From NCBI GenBank assembly GCA_016712315.1, contig JADJRG010000017.1, positions 372,001 through 436,000 on the forward strand: 64,000 nucleotides of DNA, read 5' to 3'. How positions within the stretch are numbered: position 1 is the stretch's first letter; each line of letters opens with the position of its first letter. The notes under the pieces were generated by a model, which was given only the letters and a program-made list of their open reading frames with translations, was not told the DNA's origin and did not search any database. Source of the DNA: Nannocystis sp. Lineage in GTDB: Bacteria > Myxococcota_A > Polyangia > Nannocystales > Nannocystaceae. Both the position numbers and the translations under genes were made by a program. This document shows, in pieces, positions 1-7,355 of this stretch.

Positions 1-47
1 CCCGGGGGCACCGCGGTTCTCGGTGCTCGTACGCATGCGGGCATGGG

Positions 48-596
48 CTACGGACTGGACTTACATTCACAGATCGGACACTTCATGTCGTTGAGCATGT
101 AGCCATTCGGGCAAATGAGGTCACACACAATCTCAGGGCAGTCCTCCAGTGTTCGAGAGAAGTCGCAGACAAAACCCGTGGGGCAGCCTCTGTATCTACA
201 AGCGGGTTCAACAAACTCCTTGCATCCGCCGAGATCATCAACGCAGATGCCACCATAGCAGTCAGGGGAGCAGTAGAAGCCCCAACCCGGGTCACAATAA
301 CAGACGGCTGGTACACAGCCGTTGTAGATTGTATCACAAATCTGTCCGTCGGGACACCCGTCGTCCTTGCAGCCCGGCATAATAGCATCAAACCCATCAC
401 AGGGATCGACGCTCGTCGAGCCGGCATTGGTAGAAGATGTGCCGGTCGCTATTGTCGAGACACTACTGTCTGAACTCACAGCCGTCGTAGACACATCACT
501 CGCCGAAGCCGACGTGGTCGACGCCTCTTTGTCACCTCCGGTGCACGCCGAGAGTAAGCAGACCGAGAGTGCTACCGACAGATGCCTGTGCTTCAT
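48..596 (-). CDS. Cys-rich lipoprotein with antistasin-like C-terminal motif
   Basis: A 182-residue secreted lipoprotein of unknown role. The ATG at 596 starts a short signal peptide ending in the lipobox LLSAC (lipidated Cys18), followed by a Ser/Thr-rich linker (about residues 25-65) and then a domain with more than 20 cysteines. The last 25 residues, CDLICPNGYMLNDMKCPICE and following, have the C-x3-C-x2-G-x9-C-x2-C-x-C spacing of antistasin-type inhibitor modules, so protease inhibition is possible but unproven. A GAGGA-like ribosome site lies about 10 bases before the ATG; the frame is open further upstream, but only this start gives a signal peptide. It follows 610-843 on the same strand with a 13-base gap, and that neighbour ends in a related motif. 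Confidence 0.75.
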   Translation of the reverse strand: MKHRHLSVALSVCLLSACTGGDKEASTTSASASDVSTTAVSSDSSVSTIATGTSSTNAGSTSVDPCDGFDAIMPGCKDDGCPDGQICDTIYNGCVPAVCYCDPGWGFYCSPDCYGGICVDDLGGCKEFVEPACRYRGCPTGFVCDFSRTLEDCPEIVCDLICPNGYMLNDMKCPICECKSSP

Positions 597-609
597 GCTG
601 AAAACATCC

Positions 610-843
610 TCAAGGCTTGCACGCGCAAAGTACGTGGCTGCTGTCAAGCTTATAGCCATTCGGGCAGTCAAGGTCGCACCCCTCCCCGCCGCCGCAAGGG
701 TAGCCATACTTCTGAGACGAGTACTTTGATGAGCAGAGTGCCCCCCATGCATCGAGGTAATCGTAATATATCTTAGTGTCATCGTTGATTTGGATCAGCG
801 CATCGATCATGGACGGCGGCTGAGAATTATATGATCCGGTCAC
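610..843 (-). pseudogene. Possible fragment related to the neighbouring Cys-rich lipoprotein
   Basis: A 77-codon frame starting at a GTG that overlaps the end of the upstream gene by 17 bases, with an alternative ATG at 810. It has no signal peptide. Its C-terminus, CDLDCPNGYKLDSSHVLCAC, closely parallels the C-terminus of the protein at 48-596 (CDLICPNGYMLN and following), which suggests tandem duplication followed by loss of the N-terminal half. It could also be a real small cytoplasmic protein, but the many cysteines argue for a formerly secreted one. No ribosome site was seen at either start. Confidence 0.4.
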
Positions 844-1906
844 GACAAACGTGATCGAAGATCAAGGTGCGATCCTTCCCTTCGGTGCTCCACGCGCGAA
901 CGCGCGCGCTGCCGAGGGGCTCAAAGTCGATCCGCGCTTCGATGGGCGAGACGGCGCTGGACCGATGCGCCCGGAGGTCGAAACGGAGCGAGCGCCCGTC
1001 GTCTCCGGGCGTGATATCCCCCTCGTAGACCACCCCCTCGCCGTCGGTGCTGTTCGCCAGCGCGAGGCAGCGCAGCACCCCCGCGCCGGTGTGGTGGTAG
1101 AGGTAGAGGTCCATCGTGTGCGAAGGCGTGCCGTCTGGACCGAGCGTCTCGACGCGGCCGTAGATCGCGTCCGCGTCCGGCACATACTCGAATGTCGTGC
1201 GCGTGTGCAGCGTGTCGGCGGGCAGTCGCGCGGCGACCTCGGGCGCGGCCTTAGTCTCCCACGGGTGGCCCAGGAGCCGCTCGATGGGTTTCAAAAAGTC
1301 CGAGGGCTTCGCCGCGGCCACCAGGATGCGCTCCGCGGTGAGCTCCTCTTCGCTGGCCGCCTCGACGCGGTAGCGGCGCCACTCGTTCTGGAGCGAGAAG
1401 CCCTCGGGAACCTTGTCCAGCAGTTCATCGTGGTACGCGTCGGGGCCTTCAAAGGTCCAGCGCCGGCCGAAGACACGATGGCCGGTGGTCTGGTGCATAT
1501 CGACGAGGCCGTCGGCTTCTTCGCCGTCAAAGGAGAACGTGCCCTCGCTCACGCCGCGGAACGTGGGGCTCACGGAGAGCGTGCGCACCTCTTTGCGGCC
1601 TGGGTGCCAATAGAACACCGTCATGGCGTGCCACGGCTCGCCGCTCGGGGCGGTGCCTGCGGTCATTCTCCGAATCGAGCGTTTGCCCGAGCCCCAGTGC
1701 CAGGTGTCAAACGTGTCCGTGCCCGCCAGCGCGGTCATCTTCCAGCGGCCGTTCACCATGCGCTCGAACGACGCCAGCGGATTGGCTGCCAGAGCGGGCG
1801 CGGGCGCGGAGGTGGGCGAAGCGACCAGGTCGGACTCTTGCCGAGCGGAACATCCGGAGATCGCGGCGATGATCGTGGCGGCGCACAGCGAGAGAACGGG
1901 TTGCAT
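827..1906 (-). CDS. Lipoprotein with two related tandem domains, function unknown
   Basis: A 359-residue lipoprotein. The ATG at 1906 gives the signal peptide MQPVLSLCAATIIAAISGC with lipidated Cys19; a longer frame to 1933 would add nine residues before it. After a Ser/Ala/Pro linker, two halves (about residues 40-185 and 200-359) appear related: each begins with a FERMVNGRW- or IERLLGHPW-like segment and continues with beta-rich sequence containing a MTVFYWHPG- or MDLYLYHHT-like strand. This resembles calycin-like or DUF1579-type beta-barrels that bind small hydrophobic ligands, but no catalytic motif is visible. It is probably co-transcribed with the two Cys-rich frames downstream. Confidence 0.75.
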   Translation of the reverse strand: MQPVLSLCAATIIAAISGCSARQESDLVASPTSAPAPALAANPLASFERMVNGRWKMTALAGTDTFDTWHWGSGKRSIRRMTAGTAPSGEPWHAMTVFYWHPGRKEVRTLSVSPTFRGVSEGTFSFDGEEADGLVDMHQTTGHRVFGRRWTFEGPDAYHDELLDKVPEGFSLQNEWRRYRVEAASEEELTAERILVAAAKPSDFLKPIERLLGHPWETKAAPEVAARLPADTLHTRTTFEYVPDADAIYGRVETLGPDGTPSHTMDLYLYHHTGAGVLRCLALANSTDGEGVVYEGDITPGDDGRSLRFDLRAHRSSAVSPIEARIDFEPLGSARVRAWSTEGKDRTLIFDHVCRDRII

Positions 1907-1998
1907 GGATGGCGAACGAGGTCGCGCCGACATCGCGGGGAGGATAGCGCCGACCGGCGGCGGCCGCCCCCTCGCGGACCTGCTAGGATGGGCCGGTC

Positions 1999-2265
1999 TT
2001 GCTCGCGGTGCTCCTCCCAGCCGGCCTCCTCGCCGGTCTCCTCGCCGCGGTCCCGCCCCCCGGGGTCCTGGTCCCCTCGTCCGCCGAGCCCGGGATCGTG
2101 ATCCCGCCGCCGGTGATGGTCGAGCGCGAGCTCGTCGGCGCGCCGGTCGCCCAGTACGGCAAGGGCTTCAAGCTCCTCCCGCGGGGGGCCACCCGCCTCC
2201 GCCGCAGCCCACCGGACCGCTCCGCACTCACCCTCGCCCCCAGATTCCTGCTTCAAAACCCTTAA
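1999..2265 (+). CDS. Possible small secreted protein
   Basis: An 88-codon frame starting at TTG in the 598-base gap between the divergent genes at 1906 and 2505. The first 20 residues are a Leu/Ala-rich hydrophobic stretch like a signal peptide, followed by a proline-rich segment (PGIVIPPPVMVERELVGAPV) and a basic tail. An AGGA lies about 11 bases upstream. I do not recognise the product. The frame may be chance in GC-rich DNA or the remnant of a longer gene. The rest of the gap holds the palindrome at 2375-2444 and the sigma-54 promoter at 2460. Confidence 0.25.
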   Translation: MLAVLLPAGLLAGLLAAVPPPGVLVPSSAEPGIVIPPPVMVERELVGAPVAQYGKGFKLLPRGATRLRRSPPDRSALTLAPRFLLQNP

Positions 2266-2374
2266 CCGCGACACCGAGGCCGACCAAGGCGAGCAGGAGC
2301 CGGCGACGACGGGACATGGCGTTGCTTTGTCACGGCGGGTGGGCCGGGCTGCGAATCTCGCCGGGTCGGTCGGC

Positions 2375-2444
2375 AGAATCCGCAGGCCACCCCGGGACCC
2401 TCCGTGCGGTCCTTGCCGCCCGGGTGGCCTGCTTCGCGGATTCT
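2375..2444. repeat. Imperfect long inverted repeat upstream of the sigma-54 promoter
   Basis: The left arm at 2375-2396 (AGAATCCGC-AGGCCAC-CCCGGG) pairs with the right arm at 2419-2444, which carries CCCGGG-TGGCCTGC and GGATTCT separated by five extra bases. The arms flank a spacer of about 22 bases and end 15 bases before the -24 element. It could be an enhancer-type activator site, or a terminator for the small frame upstream. Confidence 0.45.
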
Positions 2445-2459
2445 CGGGCTTCATGCCGC

Positions 2460-2475
2460 TGGCACGGTCATTGCT
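2460..2475 (+). promoter_or_regulatory. Sigma-54 -24/-12 promoter of the MauG-type peroxidase gene
   Basis: TGGCACG (2460-2466), four bases, then TTGCT (2471-2475) is an exact match to the sigma-54 consensus TGGCACG-N4-TTGCW, with the invariant GG and GC ten bases apart. The predicted transcript start is near 2486, leaving a leader that contains GAGGA (2489-2493) ahead of the ATG at 2505. A sigma-54 activator gene is encoded just beyond the target gene (3834-5237). Confidence 0.8.
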
Positions 2476-2504
2476 CTCCGGTAGCCCCGAGGACGACCCA
2501 CCCG

Positions 2505-3806
2505 ATGCACGTACGACCCTGGCTCTTGGCAACCCTGACCGCAACCGTGCTGACCGCTTGTGCCGACCCCGCCGACGACGGAGCCACCACGGGGGACGAC
2601 CGCGGTACGGACACCGCCGAGGAAGCCGGCACGGCGAGCACCAGCGGAACGAGCGACGCGGGCGACAGCGACACCGGCAGCACCGGCGAGCCCGTGGACG
2701 GCTACCCCGCCGACGTGCTCGACCACCTCGATCTCCCGTGGCCGCCCTACGACTACGACCCGGAGCTGCCCGAGCACTGGCAGACCCCCGGCGTGGGCGC
2801 GCTCGACAACATGCCGGCGGGCAACCCCACCACCGATGCCGGCGCCACGCTTGGGCGCGTGCTGTTCTACGACACGGTGCTCTCGGCCAACGAGACGATC
2901 GCATGCGCCACCTGCCACGCGCAGGCCGATGGTTTCTCCGACCCCGACCAATTCAGCACGGGCTTCGACGGCGGCCTCACCGGGCGCAACTCGATGGGCC
3001 TCTCCGACGCGCGCTTCTACGCCAACGGCCACTTCTTCTGGGACGAGCGCGCCGACACGCTCGAGGACCAAGTGCTCATGCCGATCCAGAACGAGGTGGA
3101 GATGGGCCTCACGCTCGAAGAGCTCGAGGCGCGGGTGCAGGCGCAGCCGTACTACCCGGCGCTGTTCGAGCAGGCGTTCGGCGACGACACCATCGACAGC
3201 GATCGCATCGCGAGGGCGCTCGCCCAGTACGTGCGCGCGATCGTGTCGTATCGCGCGCCGTACGACGTGGGCATCGCCGCCACCGGCAACCCCGGCGCGC
3301 CGTTCCCCAACTACAGCGCGCAAGAGAACGAGGGCAAGGCGATCTTCTTCGGCCCCGCGGGCCGCTGCGCCCCGTGCCACGTGGGCCAGCCCGGCCCCCC
3401 GCCCCCGCCCGGCGCCCCGCTGCTCAACACGGCGGTGTTCCTGATGACCGCGCCCGCCAACAACGGCCTCGACGCGGGACCCACCGCCGACGAAGGCGTG
3501 GGCGACGTGACCGGCGACCCCATGCAAGCGGGCCTGTTCAAGTCGCCCTCGTTGCGCAACATCGAGCTGACCGCCCCGTACATGCACGACGGCCGCTTCG
3601 ACACGCTCGAGGAGGTGGTCGAGCACTACGACAACGGCGTGCAGCCGCACCCCAACCTCGACCCGCGCTTGCGCACCCCCGGCGACCAGCCGCAGCAGCT
3701 GAACCTCACCGACCCGCAAAAGGCCGCGCTGGTGGCGTTCCTGCGCACGCTCACCGACGAGGCATTGATCGCCGACGAGCGGTTCGTCGATCCGTTCAGC
3801 AAGTGA
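2505..3806 (+). CDS. Diheme cytochrome c peroxidase / MauG family lipoprotein
   Basis: A 433-residue exported diheme protein. The ATG at 2505 gives a signal peptide with lipobox VLTAC (Cys19), then an Asp/Ser/Thr-rich linker to about residue 65. Two c-type heme motifs are present: CATCH at residues 134-138 and CAPCH at 288-292. Family sequences such as LGRVLFYDTVLSANETIACA, FFWDERADTLEDQVLMPI and YMHDGRFDTLEEVVEHY are present. Members reduce hydrogen peroxide or oxidise protein side chains in the periplasm; here the protein should be lipid-anchored. The gene runs convergently toward the two-component genes and has an exact sigma-54 promoter 30 bases upstream, so it is a likely target of that system. 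The open frame extends far upstream, but nothing before 2505 looks like protein. Confidence 0.92.
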   Translation: MHVRPWLLATLTATVLTACADPADDGATTGDDRGTDTAEEAGTASTSGTSDAGDSDTGSTGEPVDGYPADVLDHLDLPWPPYDYDPELPEHWQTPGVGALDNMPAGNPTTDAGATLGRVLFYDTVLSANETIACATCHAQADGFSDPDQFSTGFDGGLTGRNSMGLSDARFYANGHFFWDERADTLEDQVLMPIQNEVEMGLTLEELEARVQAQPYYPALFEQAFGDDTIDSDRIARALAQYVRAIVSYRAPYDVGIAATGNPGAPFPNYSAQENEGKAIFFGPAGRCAPCHVGQPGPPPPPGAPLLNTAVFLMTAPANNGLDAGPTADEGVGDVTGDPMQAGLFKSPSLRNIELTAPYMHDGRFDTLEEVVEHYDNGVQPHPNLDPRLRTPGDQPQQLNLTDPQKAALVAFLRTLTDEALIADERFVDPFSK

Positions 3807-3833
3807 GGGGTCGGTCGGCGGGTCTCGCCGGCC

Positions 3834-5237
3834 TCAGCGCGGGGTCGACTCGTCCTCGAGGCCGTAGCGCTTGATCTTGTCGTAGAGGGTGCGCACGCCG
3901 ATGCCGAGCGCGTCGGCCGCGCGGGTGCGGTTGCCGGCGTGGAAGCGCAGGGCCGCCTCGATCGCGTCGCGCTCGAGGTCGACCAGCGGGCGCGGTTCGC
4001 TGGGGGTCGGGCCGGGCGCGGGCGCAGGGGCGGGCGCAGGGGCAGGGGCGGGCGGGGCCAGGGTGGCCGCGCCGAGGGCCGGCAAGGTGAGGCCGGGGAT
4101 CGCCAGGTCGCTGGCGGAGACGTGCTCGCCTTCGGCGAGGATCGCCGCGCGCTCGAGGGCGTTGGCGAGTTCGCGGACGTTGCCGGTCCAGCGGGCGCGG
4201 TGGAGCAGGGCGCGCGCGCTGGCGTCGATGCGCAGCGGGCGCCGGCCGAGCGCGGCGCAGGCGCGGGCCAGCAAGCGCTCGGCGAGCGGCTCGATGTCCT
4301 CGTGGCGCTCGCGCAGCGGCGGCAGCACGACCGGGAACACGGCGAGGCGGTGGAACAGGTCCTCGCGGAAGCGGCCGGCGGCGATCTCGGCCGGCAGGTC
4401 GCGGTTGGTGGCGGCGATCCAGCGCACGTCGGCGCGCAGGGTCTGGCCGCCGCCGACGCGCTCGAAGGTCCGCTCCTGCAGCACGCGCAGCAGCTTGGCC
4501 TGCAGGCCGGGGGCCAGCTCGCCGACCTCATCGAGGAAGAAGGTGCCGCCCTGGGCGAGCTCGATGCGGCCGCGTCGACGGGTCGCCGCGCCGGTGAAGG
4601 CCCCACGCTCGTGGCCGAACAGCTCGCTCTCCAGCAGGGACTCGGAGAGCGCGGCGCAGTTGACCGCGACGAAGGGGCCGGACTCGCGGCGGCTCCAGCG
4701 GTGCACGGCCTGGGCGGCGACCTCCTTGCCGGTCCCGCTCTCGCCGACCAGCAGCACGGTCGCGTCGGTGGCGGCGACCTTGCGCAAAGCGTCGATCACG
4801 GGCCGCATGACGGCCGCGCCGTGGCTGAGCTCGGGCTCGTCGCGGCCGACGTAAACCTCGCGAAAGCTGCGCAGGGCCCGGCGCTCGGCGGCGCGGCGGA
4901 CCAGCAGGCGCAGCTCGGCGAGCGAGCCGAGCGGCTTTTGCAGGTAGTCGAAGGCGCCGAGGCGCATGGCCTCGACGGCGGAGTCGACCCGGCCGTGGGC
5001 GGTGATGACGACGACCTCGACCTCGGGCTGGGCCTCGCGCACGCGCCGCAGCAGCTCCATGCCGTCCATGCCGGGCATGCTGAGGTCGGTGAGCACGAGG
5101 TCGAAGCCCTCGCGCTCGAGCCGGGCCCAGGCGGCCTCGCCGGAGGCGGCGGCGGCGACCTCGTGGTCGTCGGCGAGGGCCTCGCTCAGGAACTCGCGGA
5201 TGCCCGCCTCGTCGTCGACCACAAGGATGCGCGCCAT
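3834..5237 (-). CDS. NtrC-family sigma-54 response regulator
   Basis: A 467-residue transcription activator. The receiver domain spans residues 1-115, with acidic D8/D9, phospho-acceptor D51, T79 and K101. The AAA+ domain (about 140-370) has Walker A GESGTGKE (165-172), the sigma-54 contact loop GAFTGA (212-217) and Walker B GGTFFLDE. A Pro/Ala-repeat linker (near 395-415) leads to a Fis-type helix-turn-helix (about 425-460) ending in the NRTRAADALGIGVRTLYDKI segment. The ATG at 5237 shares one base with the kinase stop (TGATG), so translation is coupled; a longer frame to 5270 would precede the receiver fold. Likely targets are the flanking genes at 2505 and 6861, both with -24/-12 elements. 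Confidence 0.93.
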   Translation of the reverse strand: MARILVVDDEAGIREFLSEALADDHEVAAAASGEAAWARLEREGFDLVLTDLSMPGMDGMELLRRVREAQPEVEVVVITAHGRVDSAVEAMRLGAFDYLQKPLGSLAELRLLVRRAAERRALRSFREVYVGRDEPELSHGAAVMRPVIDALRKVAATDATVLLVGESGTGKEVAAQAVHRWSRRESGPFVAVNCAALSESLLESELFGHERGAFTGAATRRRGRIELAQGGTFFLDEVGELAPGLQAKLLRVLQERTFERVGGGQTLRADVRWIAATNRDLPAEIAAGRFREDLFHRLAVFPVVLPPLRERHEDIEPLAERLLARACAALGRRPLRIDASARALLHRARWTGNVRELANALERAAILAEGEHVSASDLAIPGLTLPALGAATLAPPAPAPAPAPAPAPGPTPSEPRPLVDLERDAIEAALRFHAGNRTRAADALGIGVRTLYDKIKRYGLEDESTPR

Positions 5238-6499
5238 CACTTCACCTCCGCGGGGACCGCCGGCAGCCACAACACAAACACCGAGCCGCCGCCCGGCCGG
5301 CGCTCGTTCGAGATCTTGCCGCCGTGGAGCTCCACGACCCGCCGCACGACCGCGAGCCCGAGGCCGGTGCCCTCGAGGCGGCCGGTGACGAAGGGCTCGA
5401 ACAGGCGCGGGCGCATCTCCGAGGGCACGCCGGGGCCGCGGTCGGCGATCGTGAAGCGCAGGCCCTCGCCGTCGTCGGCGACGGTCAACGCGACCTCGGC
5501 CGGGGCAGCCCTGGCCTGCAGGGCGTTGCGCACGAGGTTGACCAGGGCCTGCTCGATGCGCATCGCGTCGAAGGTCCAGCGCTCGGGCGCGGCGCCGGCG
5601 TCGACGACGACGCGGCCGGGCTCGGTCAGCTCGGCGGCCCGGCGGGCGACCTCGGCCGGCGAGGCGGGGGCCGGGGCGATGCGGTCGGCGCGGGCGAAGT
5701 CGAGCAGGGTGTTGGTCAGGCGCTCGAGGCGGACGGCCTCGTCGACGACGCGGTGGGCCTTGGCGTGGCGGCGGGGCTCGTCGATGAGCTGCTCCTCGAG
5801 CAGCTGGGCGTGACCTTTGAGGCTGGCGAGCGGGTTTCGGATCTCGTGGGCGAGCACGGCCGAGAGCTCGCCGAGCGCGGCGAGGTGGCGGCGCTCGGCC
5901 AGCCGCTGCTCGGCCAGGCGGGCGCGCCGGCGCAGGCGGTGGAACACCCAGGCGCTCAGCAGCAGGGCCGCGGCGACGGCGAGGCTGGCGATCAGGTCGC
6001 GACGGGCCCGGTGCTGGAGATCGAGGGCGAGGCGTGGCTCGAACTCGAGCACGATCCGCGCCGGCGCCTTGCCGGCGGCGGGCGCCGGGGCGCCGGGCGG
6101 CGGGTGCATCGGCCGGACCAGGCGGGCGAGGCCGGAGCGCATCGGGTCGCCGGCGACGGCGGGCTCGCCCGCGGCCGCCAGCGCCTCGCCGTCGCCGGCC
6201 TCGAGCACGACCCGCCGCAGCCCCTGGGCGGCGAGCCCGGGCTGGGCGGCGAGCAGCAGCTCGGGCCGGGGGGGGCCGGGCTGGGCCGGATCTGCCGGCG
6301 TCAGCTCGCGCAGGGCGAGGAACAGGCGCTCGCCCTCACCCGCGATCAGGGCCGCGATCAGGGCCATGTCGCCGCGGTAGCTCGACACTGAGGTGCCGAC
6401 CAGCAGCCCGGCGAGGGCGACGACGACGGCGAAGAAGCCGACCTCGTGCAGGTGCGTGCGCCACTGCATCGGTGGCGCGAGTGTATCCCGGTCGCGCAT
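5237..6499 (-). CDS. Membrane sensor histidine kinase, NtrB/ZraS-like
   Basis: A 420-residue kinase when started at the ATG at 6499; an ATG at 6469 and a TTG at 6517 are alternatives, and none has a clear ribosome site. Two membrane segments (about residues 20-38 and 169-187) enclose a periplasmic sensor region of roughly 130 residues with no recognised fold. The HisKA helix carries H218 in the LAHEIRNPLASLKGHAQLL segment. The ATPase domain has the N-box NLVRNALQA (N325), the G1 box DRGPG (353-357) and the G2 box GTGLGLA (377-383). It should autophosphorylate on H218 and pass phosphate to D51 of the co-translated regulator. Confidence 0.92.
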   Translation of the reverse strand: MRDRDTLAPPMQWRTHLHEVGFFAVVVALAGLLVGTSVSSYRGDMALIAALIAGEGERLFLALRELTPADPAQPGPPRPELLLAAQPGLAAQGLRRVVLEAGDGEALAAAGEPAVAGDPMRSGLARLVRPMHPPPGAPAPAAGKAPARIVLEFEPRLALDLQHRARRDLIASLAVAAALLLSAWVFHRLRRRARLAEQRLAERRHLAALGELSAVLAHEIRNPLASLKGHAQLLEEQLIDEPRRHAKAHRVVDEAVRLERLTNTLLDFARADRIAPAPASPAEVARRAAELTEPGRVVVDAGAAPERWTFDAMRIEQALVNLVRNALQARAAPAEVALTVADDGEGLRFTIADRGPGVPSEMRPRLFEPFVTGRLEGTGLGLAVVRRVVELHGGKISNERRPGGGSVFVLWLPAVPAEVK

Positions 6500-6600
6500 C
6501 GCGGTGGGGGTTACCAAGCGAGCGCCGTGCCGTGGCGTCGCGGTATGGATCTCGCGCAGTTACCGGCGGCGGCGGGGAGGGCCGGCGGATCTGGCCGGCG

Positions 6601-6627
6601 GAACTCGCCAGGCCCGGGCCCGAGTTC
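6601..6627. repeat. Inverted repeat in the kinase/6861 intergenic region
   Basis: GAACTCG (6601-6607) and CGAGTTC (6621-6627) are perfect 7-base arms around a 13-base spacer containing the palindrome GGCCCGGGCC. It lies in the roughly 360-base divergent gap, about 205 bases upstream of the -24 element at 6832, a usual distance for a sigma-54 enhancer site. Apart from this and the promoter I see nothing else in the gap. Confidence 0.35.
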
Positions 6628-6831
6628 GGGGCGCACCGGCCACGATGATACGTGGGTTCGTCGGCGAGGGGCGGTCTCTGAGCCCGCGACCGCGGCGCCT
6701 GCGGCGGGGCCGCGCGCGGGCGCGGCGTCGTCGCTCCGGGGGCGGCGCCCGGCGGGACGGGTGTCCCGGACAGGGGTCCCGGCGGCCCGCGGCCCGGTCG
6801 ACGGCTGCCAGGCGCGGGCAGAGGATCCGCG

Positions 6832-6847
6832 TGGCACGACGGCTGCA
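6832..6847 (+). promoter_or_regulatory. Probable sigma-54 promoter of the secreted-protein gene at 6861
   Basis: TGGCACG (6832-6838), four bases, then CTGCA (6843-6847) matches the sigma-54 consensus except for one T-to-C change; the GG-N10-GC spacing is exact. The predicted transcript start is near 6858, only three bases before the ATG at 6861, so the message would be almost leaderless. That is a reason for caution. Confidence 0.6.
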
Positions 6848-6860
6848 ACCAGGGTGAGGC

Positions 6861-7241
6861 ATGACCCGCCGAATCGCCGCCACCGCCCTCCTCGTTGCCT
6901 CGTTCATCCTCGCGCCGGTCGCCAGCCCGGTCGCGCACGCGTTCGACCGGGAGTTCGCGTTCAAGGCGATCGACAAGGACACCATGGAGGTGAGCTTCAA
7001 GGCGTGGATGGGCGAGGTGCTCCAGGTCTGCGTGAAGCCCGACGGGGCGGGCGGCGACGTCTGCGACGGGAAGAACAGCGTCGAGACGTTCTGGGTGACG
7101 GCGACCCCCTATGGGGCGTGGGACCGAAAGACCAGCCGGATGACCGTCCTCGTCGACGTGCCGAGGTGCGGGAAGTACAAGATCCGGGTGAAGCGCTCGG
7201 CGCTCTCGTTCGACACGTCGATGTTCTACATGCCGTGCTGA
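6861..7241 (+). CDS. Small secreted protein, function unknown
   Basis: A 126-residue protein with a classical Sec signal peptide: basic MTRR, a hydrophobic core, and likely cleavage after SPVAHA (about residue 27). The mature part of roughly 99 residues has four cysteines (in LQVCVKP, GDVCDG, VPRCGKY and the last residue) and alternating beta-like strands, suggesting a small disulfide-bonded beta-sandwich. No family was recognised. It diverges from the histidine kinase gene and has a -24/-12 element immediately upstream, so it is probably induced through the neighbouring two-component system and may act in the same periplasmic process as the MauG-type protein. Confidence 0.75.
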   Translation: MTRRIAATALLVASFILAPVASPVAHAFDREFAFKAIDKDTMEVSFKAWMGEVLQVCVKPDGAGGDVCDGKNSVETFWVTATPYGAWDRKTSRMTVLVDVPRCGKYKIRVKRSALSFDTSMFYMPC

Positions 7242-7355
7242 GCGCGGGAGGCGGCGCGACGCTTATGCGCTCGCTCGCTTCCGTTCGCGCTCGTCAGGCC
7301 GACGCCCGCCCCCTCACCTCATCGCGTCGATCGATCACCGTGGTACCTTGCTGGC

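Noticed and set aside
3939..5813. A 624-codon plus-strand frame opposite the two-component genes
   Set aside because: Its Gly/Ala/Val-rich low-complexity translation is the antisense shadow of clear response-regulator and kinase genes.
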